From Kiritimatiellia bacterium (lineage in GTDB: Bacteria > Verrucomicrobiota > Kiritimatiellia > RFP12 > UBA1067): DNA of 5,631 nucleotides. The stretch covers positions 1 through 5,631 of the forward strand of contig JAFRBA010000165.1 of assembly GCA_017405115.1 (NCBI GenBank), given 5' to 3'. How positions within the stretch are numbered: position 1 is the stretch's first letter; each line of letters begins with the position of its first letter. Under the pieces are notes generated by a model that was given only the letters and a program-made list of their open reading frames with translations, was not told where the DNA came from and searched no databases. Both the position numbers and the translations under genes were made by a program. Below are positions 1 to 5,631 of this stretch, piece after piece.

Positions 1-113
1 CGTTTGGGAGAATATGGTATCATTCTCTCGTTCTCGCGATGGGATGGCATTGGCTGGGTGGTCGGTGCGGACATCCCGTCATGGCAGGGCAGGGCGTGTG
101 CACGGGCGCATAA
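1..113. other. Unassigned left edge, ends at in-frame stop
   Basis: No convincing gene is visible here. The frame used by the downstream beta-helix gene is open from position 3 but ends at TAA 111-113, and its translation here (Trp-, His- and Gly-rich) does not look like beta-helix sequence. The other two + frames are open across this stretch but resemble nothing I recognise. On the - strand I see only short open stretches. The beta-helix pattern begins abruptly at about 114-129. This edge could be a chimeric assembly end, a rearrangement or insertion in the gene, or a frameshifted part of it. No start codon with a ribosome binding site or signal peptide is seen. Confidence 0.4.
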
Positions 114-1826
114 CCCTACTCAATTGGGAAAGTTGTATTCTACAATAACGTCATCTACGGGAACGCGCTTGACGGCGCCAACAAGGACTGGACCGGCAAT
201 CTTCCGAACGCCGGCACATTCCTGAACAACGCGCTCACGGAGAGCGAAAGCCGTCACACGACGAGTGCCTACCCGACGATTGTGCTGCTCGCCGACGACT
301 CCGCGTTCGCAGACTACGCGAACGGCGACTACCGCCCGGCGGCCGGCTCGGCCCTGATCGACGCGGGCGTCTCCGATCCGCGCGGCGCGGCCGCCTCGGC
401 GACCGACCTTGACGGCAACTTGCGCGCGAGCGGGACGATCGACATCGGCTGCTACGAGTACCAGAAGGCGGACATGATCGTCCACATCGACGGGGCGGTG
501 TACAGCCAGACCTTTGCCCCGGCGACCGTTACGTTCACGCACTCGACAGACAACTCCGCCTCGCCGGAGAACGTCGTCTTCACCTACGACTTCGGCGACG
601 GCTCCGCCGCGGAATCGACGTCCGCCCTGACGATTTCCCACGCATACCTCACGCCGGGCGTTTACACGGTGACGATCGCGGCCGCGAACGAATGCGAGGA
701 GGAGTCCGCCGAGATGACATACGACGGCTACGTGCGCGTTGCCTCTTCGACGGTCTACGTGACGCCTGGCAACGGCGCCGGGACGTTCCCCTACGACACT
801 CCGGAGACGGGCTACGGCAACCTCAAGACGGCCGTCCAGGCGGCGCTCGACGGATACACGCTTCTGCTCGGCGAGGGCGTCCACACGACAGGCGACCAGA
901 TTTCCTTCAACAAGGCCATCACCATCCGCGGCCTTGGCGCGGCGCCTGAGGCCGTAATCGTCCGCAACACGGTCGCGACGCCCGACACCTACTACCACCG
1001 CACGATGGAGGTGAACAACGCCGACGCCCGCGTCGAGAACCTTACAATTGAAAACGGCTGCGTCAAGAACCAGTACGGAGGCAACCTGCGCATTGTGGCG
1101 GGCGTTGCCTCCAACTGCGTCATCCGCGGCGGACTCGTTGTTGCGGACGGAGGCAACGCCGCCGGTGCGGGCGTGGAACTTTCAGGCACCGGAATCCTCA
1201 CGCACTGCGTGGTCACGAACAACCTCGTGTCCGGGACGTCTTCTTCGGACGCCTACGCGGGCGGTGCGGTGTTCCTTCCCTACGGGTCTAAGGGCAAGAT
1301 GTACAACACGCTCGTCGCCTACAACACCTACACGCCGTCGGCAGGCGACAAGCGCGGCGCGGCCGGCATCCGATTCGGCGGCGGCAACGAGCAGGCAGTG
1401 GTGGAGAACTGCACCGTTACGTCGAACGTAGTGGACGGCACGATCACGTCGTCGTCCGCCGGGGCGTTCTGCAACTCCTGGAGCACGACGGTCCGCAACA
1501 CGGTCTTTGCCGGAAACTATGAATCGGGCGAAGGGAAATTCTCCTCGGTCAGCTTCGACTCCCACATGAACGTCGTCAAGTGCGTAATGGACGACGTCGC
1601 TTTCAACCAGTATTGCACCGTAGGCACTGTAGACGATATCTTTGAGGACTTTGCGGCCGGTGACTTTGTTCCGAAAGTGAAAGGGCTGCTGTACAACAGG
1701 GGCAACAGCCCGTCCATCCTGCCCGCCGTCGACCTCGCCGGCAAACCGCGCGTGTTCGGCAGGGCGATCGACATCGGCTGCTACGAGTGCCAGAATAGGC
1801 CGGGGGCCACGCTCATATTCCGCTGA
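114..1826 (+). CDS. Secreted beta-helix/PKD protein with two anchor-Q-like modules, 5' incomplete
   Basis: The first 113 bases do not continue this protein, and 570 residues are readable from the first codon after the in-frame stop to TGA 1824-1826. Order: the end of a right-handed parallel beta-helix (YNNVIYGN near 141-164); a choice-of-anchor-Q-like module (GSALIDAG, DLDGNLR, then DIGCYEYQ ending at 464); a PKD-type Ig-like domain at about 474-743 with its hallmark YDFGDGS at 585-605; a second beta-helix from about 744 to 1640 with repeated Asn/Val/Gly-rich rungs (ENLTIENG, VENCTVTSN, VRNTVFAGN); and a second anchor-Q-like module (DLAGKPR, DIGCYECQ) ending 10 residues before the stop. There is no transmembrane helix or sorting tail. 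Families of this type are exported and act in surface attachment or polysaccharide binding or cleavage; no catalytic residues could be assigned. The only in-frame start codons are internal (GTG 282, ATG 474) and lack signal peptides, so the real start lies outside the window or the gene is broken. It probably shares a transcript with the hydrolase 18 nt downstream. Confidence 0.8.
   Translation, partial: PYSIGKVVFYNNVIYGNALDGANKDWTGNLPNAGTFLNNALTESESRHTTSAYPTIVLLADDSAFADYANGDYRPAAGSALIDAGVSDPRGAAASATDLDGNLRASGTIDIGCYEYQKADMIVHIDGAVYSQTFAPATVTFTHSTDNSASPENVVFTYDFGDGSAAESTSALTISHAYLTPGVYTVTIAAANECEEESAEMTYDGYVRVASSTVYVTPGNGAGTFPYDTPETGYGNLKTAVQAALDGYTLLLGEGVHTTGDQISFNKAITIRGLGAAPEAVIVRNTVATPDTYYHRTMEVNNADARVENLTIENGCVKNQYGGNLRIVAGVASNCVIRGGLVVADGGNAAGAGVELSGTGILTHCVVTNNLVSGTSSSDAYAGGAVFLPYGSKGKMYNTLVAYNTYTPSAGDKRGAAGIRFGGGNEQAVVENCTVTSNVVDGTITSSSAGAFCNSWSTTVRNTVFAGNYESGEGKFSSVSFDSHMNVVKCVMDDVAFNQYCTVGTVDDIFEDFAAGDFVPKVKGLLYNRGNSPSILPAVDLAGKPRVFGRAIDIGCYECQNRPGATLIFR
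436..466 (+). repeat. Copy 1 of 31-nt intragenic repeat (DIGCYEYQ module)
   Basis: This 31-base stretch recurs at 1765-1795 with a single mismatch (A at 460, G at 1790). It encodes the end of the first anchor-Q-like module, IDIGCYEYQ. It marks a module duplication inside the beta-helix protein and is a likely site for recombination or misassembly. Confidence 0.85.
1765..1795 (+). repeat. Copy 2 of 31-nt intragenic repeat (DIGCYECQ module)
   Basis: Matches 436-466 at 30 of 31 positions. The one change turns Tyr into Cys (IDIGCYEYQ to IDIGCYECQ). It lies at the C-terminal end of the beta-helix protein, 28 nt before its stop codon. Confidence 0.85.
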
Positions 1827-1844
1827 CGTCTCCGTGGCGGCGAT

Positions 1845-3629
1845 ATGAAGTTCGTACCTGTCGCATTTGCAGCGCTTGCCGCCCTTGAGCTTGCGGCCGC
1901 AGACGAACTGTCGCTCGCGAACGGCAGGGTCGAGGCGGTGCAGAGCGGCAGACTGACCTTTGAGTCCGGCGGCTCTGTCGTGCTCAAGAGCATGAGCGCG
2001 GAGTATTCATCCGGCTTCCGCCTTTTGCCGCCGTCCGGGAAGACATCGTTTGATCTTTCGTCTGGACGTTACCTCGCAGCCGACCTTGAGAGCCTCGCCG
2101 ACCACCAGCAGCGGATATGCCTCCAGATAAAAAGTGCGGAAGGCGATACGTACGCCGGCATCGCGCTCGATCCGGACGAGAAGGCGACCGTGAAGCTTCA
2201 TCTGCCGCACGACTTCGTCTATTCGTCCCCGTCCGGCGCGAAGGGCGTGAAGACGCTCGACACGCACAGCATAACGAGCATCGCGTTTCTCGTCGTGTGG
2301 CCGTACGAAGGGCAGTTCACGGGGCTCATAAACTGCCGCGTCTCGAACGTGCGGCTGACAGGTGCGCCGGACTGGGCCCGGCGCGTGCCCGGCGCGTCGT
2401 ATCTGCCTTTCGTGGACAAGTTCGGGCAGTACGCGCATGGCGACTGGAAGTATAAGGTGAAGTCCTACGACGAGCTTCGCGCAGACCTCGCGGCGGAGAG
2501 CGCGGGGCTGAAACCGGCGCCGGAGTCGTGGGACGAGTACGGCGGGTGGGCGAACGGCCCGCAGCTTGAGGCCACGGGGCATTTCCGCACCGCGAAGATC
2601 GACGGCAGGTGGTGGCTCGTCACGCCGTCGGGCCATCTCTTCTACTCGCTCGGGATAAACGTTGTCAAGATCGAAAGCGACGCGCCGAGCGGCAATGCAC
2701 ACCCGGAGTGGTACGCAAGCAGGGCGCAGTCTTCGATGAGCTTCACGACGTGGAACCTGCGCGAGAAGTTCGGCAAGTCCGATTTCAGCGGTGACTACTA
2801 CGACTTTGTCCTTCAGCGGCTCGATTCGTGGGGAGTCAACACCATCGGAAACTGGTCTGACGGTGAACTCACGAAGATGGGCCGCAAGCCATACGTTATA
2901 GTCGCGGTCTCCAAGCCGGAGGGACTGCCGTATCTTTCCGGCGGATTCTACGACACCCTCGACGCGACGTTCGCGGAGAAGATGGCTCTTGCCGTGTCGA
3001 ACGCGCTCTCGGCGGCGGGATCCGCCGCCGAGAAGGCGGCGACCGACCCGATGTGCATAGGTTTCTTCATCGACAACGAACTTTCGTTCCCTGCGGACAG
3101 CGCATACTACGAGCCGTACTTCCAGGCCTGCAAGGAGGCGCTTGCCGCCGCCGCACCAGGCAAGCTCTACCTCGGCTGCCGGTTCAAGGGACTTCGCAAC
3201 TCCGAGGCGCTCTGGAACGCGGCGGCGAAATGGTGCGACGTCGTCTCCGTGAACTCCTACGTGAACAGCGTCGCCGTCTTCACCGACGGAAACTACGCCG
3301 CGCCGAAGTTCGACCGCCCGGTGCTGCATTCGGAATTCCACTTCGGCACGCTGCACCGCGGCATGTTCTCCGCCGGGCTGTGTCCCGTCGGCGACCAGTG
3401 CGAGCGCGGCAGGTGCTTCCGCCGCGTCGTCGAGGGCGCGCTCAGGCATCCGCTGTTCGTCGGCTCGCACTGGTTCCAGTACCGCGACCAGCCGCTCGTC
3501 GGGCGCGGCGACGGCGAAAACTACCAGATCGGGTTCGTCGACGTCTGCGACAGGCCGTATGCGCAGCTTGCCGAAGCCGCGCGTACGATAGGCGAAAGCA
3601 TGTATCAGACAAGGTACGGCGGGGAGTGA
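1845..3629 (+). CDS. Secreted GH-A clan glycoside hydrolase, GH50 beta-agarase-like (paralogue 1)
   Basis: A 594-residue exported enzyme predicted to hydrolyse beta-galactosidic links in a galactan-like polysaccharide. Residues 1-19 form a signal peptide with likely cleavage after ELAAA. Residues about 21-175 form a beta-sandwich resembling the CBM-like domain at the front of GH50 agarases. The catalytic barrel runs from about 184 (LPFVDKFGQYAHGDW) to 590. Strand 4 carries CIGFFIDNE with acid/base candidate Glu412 (codon 3078-3080). Strand 6 is DVVSVNSY. Strand 7 carries LHSEFHFG with nucleophile candidate Glu497 (codon 3333-3335). Strand 8 is HWFQYRDQP. The two glutamates are only 85 residues apart, which as I recall is closer than in the characterised GH50 enzyme Aga50D, so this may be a distinct subgroup. 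ATG 1845 is chosen because it gives a proper signal peptide; upstream there is only a weak GGCGG. The start lies 18 nt after the beta-helix gene, and the paralogue follows 11 nt after the stop, so an operon is likely. Clan assignment is firm, the GH50 label moderate, the substrate unknown. Confidence 0.85.
   Translation: MKFVPVAFAALAALELAAADELSLANGRVEAVQSGRLTFESGGSVVLKSMSAEYSSGFRLLPPSGKTSFDLSSGRYLAADLESLADHQQRICLQIKSAEGDTYAGIALDPDEKATVKLHLPHDFVYSSPSGAKGVKTLDTHSITSIAFLVVWPYEGQFTGLINCRVSNVRLTGAPDWARRVPGASYLPFVDKFGQYAHGDWKYKVKSYDELRADLAAESAGLKPAPESWDEYGGWANGPQLEATGHFRTAKIDGRWWLVTPSGHLFYSLGINVVKIESDAPSGNAHPEWYASRAQSSMSFTTWNLREKFGKSDFSGDYYDFVLQRLDSWGVNTIGNWSDGELTKMGRKPYVIVAVSKPEGLPYLSGGFYDTLDATFAEKMALAVSNALSAAGSAAEKAATDPMCIGFFIDNELSFPADSAYYEPYFQACKEALAAAAPGKLYLGCRFKGLRNSEALWNAAAKWCDVVSVNSYVNSVAVFTDGNYAAPKFDRPVLHSEFHFGTLHRGMFSAGLCPVGDQCERGRCFRRVVEGALRHPLFVGSHWFQYRDQPLVGRGDGENYQIGFVDVCDRPYAQLAEAARTIGESMYQTRYGGE
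3008..3032. repeat. Perfect 11-bp inverted repeat with 3-nt loop inside hydrolase 1
   Basis: The arms are CTCGGCGGCGG and CCGCCGCCGAG around GAT. It encodes the Ala-rich LSAAGSAAE stretch just before barrel strand 4. No T-run follows on either strand, so it is not a classical terminator. The paralogue has the same length here but no equivalent palindrome. It may be a by-product of GC-rich Ala/Gly codons or a pausing or mRNA-structure element. Confidence 0.6.
3447..3560 (+). repeat. Paralogous conserved block, copy in hydrolase 1
   Basis: This 114-nt stretch aligns without gaps to 5303-5416 in the second hydrolase. I count 101 identical bases by hand, including a shared run of 29. It encodes barrel strand 8 and the conserved C-terminal active-site loop (HWFQYRDQP, then YQIGFVDVCDRPY). 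Identity is clearly higher than in the N-terminal domains of the two genes. Confidence 0.8.
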
Positions 3630-3636
3630 AGGGGGA
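3630..3636 (+). promoter_or_regulatory. Shine-Dalgarno for hydrolase 2
   Basis: AGGGGGA lies 4 nt before ATG 3641, in the 11-nt gap after the stop of the upstream gene. It supports this start over the longer open frame, which reaches back to 3053 only as an out-of-frame shadow of hydrolase 1. The upstream hydrolase lacks an equally good site, so the two may be translated at different rates. Confidence 0.65.
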
Positions 3637-3640
3637 TCCT

Positions 3641-5488
3641 ATGACGAAAGCCGCATTGGCATTGCTCTGCCTGGCGCCCTGCGCGTACGGCGCCGCGCCG
3701 TCGCTTGGCGACTTCCAGGGCGTCTACAAGGCGAAGGTCGAGCGCGAGGGGGCGAACTGCGTTCGCGTCAGGTTCCCGAGCGCGGAATGGGGCACGGGAC
3801 TCAAGTGGACGTCTGAGGAAGGTGTGGACTTCTCGTCCGCGAAGTGGCTGTCTGTCGACGTGGAGAACCTCTCGAAGACGCGCCAGTCGCGCCTTACGAT
3901 GCACGTCTCGGCGGGCGTCGCGGAAGGGGACTCCGGCGACCACGCGACGGCGATATTCAGGAAAAACCGCTCCGTCAACACCGGCATTGGCCTCAACCCG
4001 GGCGAGAAGGGCACGATGCGCCTCCTGCTCGCGCACCCCTCGATATACGGCGCGCCGGACGGCGCGCGCGGACCGTACGTCATCGACACCTCGCACGTCA
4101 CCTCCATCCATTTCCAGATGCAGTGGCCGTACGAGGACGAGGTCGACGACCTCGCGGACATGAGGATATCCAACCTGCGCCTTGAAGGCGAGCCCGACGC
4201 CGGGCGCCGCGTGGAGCCTGCGAAGTACGTTCCGTTCGTAGACAAGTACGGACAGTTCGCGCACGCGGACTGGCGCTTCAAGGTAAAGGACGACGATGCC
4301 TTCGCGAAGGACCTCGCCGCCGAGCTTCCGCGCCTCAAGGCCGCTCCCGAAACGTGGGACCGCTTCGGCGGATGGAAGAACGGGCCGAAACTCAAGGCGA
4401 CGGGGAGTTTCCGCACGGAGAAGGTCGATGGCAAGTGGTGGCTTGTCACGCCTGAAGGTCGGCTGTTCTTCTCGGTCGGACTCGACGTCACGCGCATAAT
4501 GACGGACATAACGGACGGCAACAGACATCCCGACTGGTACCAGGGCGAGTTCCCTCCCGACGGAAAGATGGCGTTCACGATATGGAACCTCGAGAGGAAG
4601 TTCGGCAAGAAGGACTTTGCCGACGACTACTACGACCTCGTGCTCAGGCGCTTCGACTCCTGGGGGCTCAACACGATCGGGAACTGGAGCGCTCCAGAGC
4701 TCGTGATGAAGTCCAGAAAGCCATACGTGGTCTCGGTCCTCGAGCGCGCGAAGGGCGTCAAGAGGCATCCGAAGTTCCACATCTACGACTTCGAGGATCC
4801 GGACTTCGAGATGAACTTCCGCGCGGCGATCCGCGAGAAGTTCGCGACGGACGGCTCCCTTGCGCACGCGGCGAAGGACCCCATGTGCATTGGGTTCTTC
4901 GTCGACAACGAACTTCAGTTCCAGAAGTGGATGCCGGACGTCGGAGACGCACGCGCCGCCCCGCTCGCCGACCTCTACTTCCGCGTATGCCGCGAGGAGC
5001 TTGCGAAGGCCGCGCCCGGAAAGCTCTACCTCGGCAGCAGGTTCGTGGGCTTCAGGCAGCCAGGGCTTCTTTGGCGCACGGCGGCCAAACACTGCGACGT
5101 AGTTACGGTCAACGCCTACGCCAACTCGGTCTACAACCTTTCGGAGAAGATGTTCGCGAAGGGTGCCGACAAGCCGATACTGGTCGGTGAGTTCCACTTC
5201 GGCTGCCTCGACCGCGGAATGTTCAAGCCCGGACTTGCGCCAGTATGCGACCAGGCCGAGCGCGCGCGCAGCTACACGCGATTCGTGGAGGGGTGCCTGC
5301 AGCATCCGCTGATCGTTGGCTGCCACTGGTTCCAGTACCGCGACCAGCCGCTTCTGGGGCGCGGCGACGGCGAGGCGTACCAGATCGGGTTCGTGGACGT
5401 TTGCGACAGGCCGTATCCGGAGCTTTGCCGCGCCGCGCGCAAGATAGGCGGCGAGCTATATGAAAAACGCTCTAAGGGCGCTTGGTGA
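3641..5488 (+). CDS. Secreted GH-A clan glycoside hydrolase, GH50 beta-agarase-like (paralogue 2)
   Basis: A 615-residue exported paralogue of the preceding enzyme with the same architecture. Residues 1-18 are a signal peptide (LALLCLAPCAYGA); neither cysteine sits in a good lipobox, so a soluble secreted or periplasmic protein is more likely than a lipoprotein. The CBM-like beta-sandwich spans about 20-185 and is far more diverged from paralogue 1 than the barrel. The barrel begins near 195 (KYVPFVDKYGQFAHADW). Catalytic candidates are Glu424 in GFFVDNE (codon 4910-4912) and Glu517 in LVGEFHFG (codon 5189-5191). An ungapped 87-residue block at the start of the barrel shares 55 residues with paralogue 1. 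Differences cluster around the active site: 9 extra residues follow the acid/base strand (QKWMPDVGDARAAP region), and Val-Gly replaces His-Ser before the nucleophile, suggesting a different substrate or cleavage site. The last codons overlap the terminator of the convergent gene. The family is beta-agarase-like by recognition; agarose itself is not implied. Confidence 0.87.
   Translation: MTKAALALLCLAPCAYGAAPSLGDFQGVYKAKVEREGANCVRVRFPSAEWGTGLKWTSEEGVDFSSAKWLSVDVENLSKTRQSRLTMHVSAGVAEGDSGDHATAIFRKNRSVNTGIGLNPGEKGTMRLLLAHPSIYGAPDGARGPYVIDTSHVTSIHFQMQWPYEDEVDDLADMRISNLRLEGEPDAGRRVEPAKYVPFVDKYGQFAHADWRFKVKDDDAFAKDLAAELPRLKAAPETWDRFGGWKNGPKLKATGSFRTEKVDGKWWLVTPEGRLFFSVGLDVTRIMTDITDGNRHPDWYQGEFPPDGKMAFTIWNLERKFGKKDFADDYYDLVLRRFDSWGLNTIGNWSAPELVMKSRKPYVVSVLERAKGVKRHPKFHIYDFEDPDFEMNFRAAIREKFATDGSLAHAAKDPMCIGFFVDNELQFQKWMPDVGDARAAPLADLYFRVCREELAKAAPGKLYLGSRFVGFRQPGLLWRTAAKHCDVVTVNAYANSVYNLSEKMFAKGADKPILVGEFHFGCLDRGMFKPGLAPVCDQAERARSYTRFVEGCLQHPLIVGCHWFQYRDQPLLGRGDGEAYQIGFVDVCDRPYPELCRAARKIGGELYEKRSKGAW
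5303..5416 (+). repeat. Paralogous conserved block, copy in hydrolase 2
   Basis: Partner of 3447-3560: 101 of 114 bases are identical by hand count, with no gaps. It encodes strand 8 of the barrel and the C-terminal loop. Several of the 13 differences are silent third-position changes. Confidence 0.8.
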
Positions 5489-5495
5489 GAGCGTT
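5463..5495 (-). terminator. Rho-independent terminator of the convergent folC-like gene
   Basis: Read on the - strand: AACGCTCT (5495-5488), a 14-nt loop that can form a small inner AAG/CTT stem, AGAGCGTT (5473-5466), then T residues running to 5463. This gives a perfect 8-bp stem followed by five Ts, two of them in the stem. The first arm includes one base of the folC-like stop codon and one base of the hydrolase 2 stop codon; the rest lies inside hydrolase 2. On the + strand no T-run follows the hairpin, so it should act mainly on the - strand transcript, though the hairpin could also protect the 3' end of the hydrolase mRNA. Confidence 0.7.
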
Positions 5496-5631
5496 CATGC
5501 TTTGAGCAGTTCCGCGGGGTCGCGGCGTTTCACTGGCCAGGGATAGGCGTTCAGTTCGCCAAGGGCGAGTCCGGCGAGGAATAACGACCCGCAGATAAGC
5601 GTAGGACTCTCGCCGACTGCCTTGATTGCAG
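5495..5631 (-). CDS. folC: Dihydrofolate synthase/folylpolyglutamate synthase, C-terminal end (partial)
   Basis: Only the last 44 codons are in the window, running leftward to TGA at 5497-5495; the gene continues past the right edge. The key signature is PTLICGSLFLAGLAL, which matches the C-terminal strand and helix of FolC proteins (typically a GSLFLVG-like motif), followed by GELNAYPWPVKRRDPAELLK. FolC is a cytoplasmic Mur-ligase-fold enzyme that joins dihydropteroate to glutamate and then extends the polyglutamate chain of folates. The ATP-binding part is outside the window. The gene converges on hydrolase 2 with only 6 nt between the stop codons and has its own terminator, so it is a separate transcription unit. 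The assignment rests on a short tail; another Mur-ligase-fold protein is possible but less likely. Confidence 0.65.
   Translation of the reverse strand, partial: AIKAVGESPTLICGSLFLAGLALGELNAYPWPVKRRDPAELLKA

Noticed and set aside
4..225. 73-residue + strand open frame at the left edge
   Set aside because: It overlaps the well-supported beta-helix frame from 114, has no ribosome binding site in view, and its peptide has no recognisable features.
282..284. GTG as the real start of the beta-helix gene
   Set aside because: The frame continues upstream to 114 with convincing beta-helix sequence, and no signal peptide or ribosome binding site accompanies this GTG.
120..998. 292-residue open frame on the - strand
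   Set aside because: Antisense to the beta-helix/PKD gene, Arg/Val/Gly-rich and without motifs; the + strand reading has clear domains.
2007..3470. 487-residue open frame on the - strand
   Set aside because: Arg/Val-rich translation without recognisable motifs, antisense to hydrolase 1; typical shadow frame in GC-rich coding DNA.
3053..3640. Upstream extension of the hydrolase 2 frame, giving an 811-residue protein
   Set aside because: The extension is Arg-rich, lies out of frame over the catalytic half of hydrolase 1, and is replaced by a clear Shine-Dalgarno, ATG and signal peptide at 3641.
3641..3694. Lipoprotein signal in hydrolase 2 (cysteines at residues 10 and 14)
   Set aside because: The residues before the cysteines (ALL-C, LAP-C) do not fit the usual lipobox; an ordinary signal peptide cleaved near AYGA fits better.
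3605..5326. 573-residue open frame on the - strand
   Set aside because: Antisense shadow of hydrolase 2 with the same low-complexity Arg/Val/Glu bias; no ribosome binding site or domain.

Overview
The window is a GC-rich bacterial fragment. It holds three co-directional genes on the + strand and the tail of a convergent housekeeping gene on the - strand. The style of the first gene is a beta-helix with a PKD domain and duplicated 'DIGCYE' modules. Together with secreted GH50-like enzymes and the base composition, this suggests the Kiritimatiellota/Verrucomicrobiota/Planctomycetota group, with gut-type Kiritimatiellae the best guess. That assignment rests on protein style, not on a marker gene.

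Layout. Positions 1-113 have no convincing gene and end at an in-frame stop (TAA 111-113). Positions 114-1826 encode the C-terminal 570 residues of a large secreted right-handed beta-helix protein: helix end, anchor-Q-like module, PKD domain, second helix, second anchor-Q-like module. Its true N-terminus is missing or disrupted. After an 18-nt gap, 1845-3629 encodes a 594-residue secreted glycoside hydrolase. After an 11-nt gap, 3641-5488 encodes a 615-residue paralogue of it. Both enzymes have an N-terminal carbohydrate-binding-like beta-sandwich and a GH-A clan (beta/alpha)8 barrel that most resembles the GH50 beta-agarase family, with the expected acid/base and nucleophile glutamates in place. 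Six bases past the second enzyme, the - strand carries the last 44 codons of what looks like folC. Its rho-independent terminator overlaps the 3' end of the second hydrolase gene.

How the genes fit together. The tight spacing and lack of terminators suggest one transcript for the beta-helix protein and the two hydrolases. A reasonable reading is a small locus for breaking down a galactan-like polysaccharide outside the cytoplasm: the beta-helix protein would bind to surfaces or glycans, and the two related enzymes would have diverged in specificity through their active-site loops and N-terminal domains. The substrate cannot be read from the sequence. I found no sulfatase, transporter, regulator, CRISPR array, tRNA/rRNA or insertion sequence. 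This looks like an accessory carbohydrate-use locus next to a core gene, not a radically new system.
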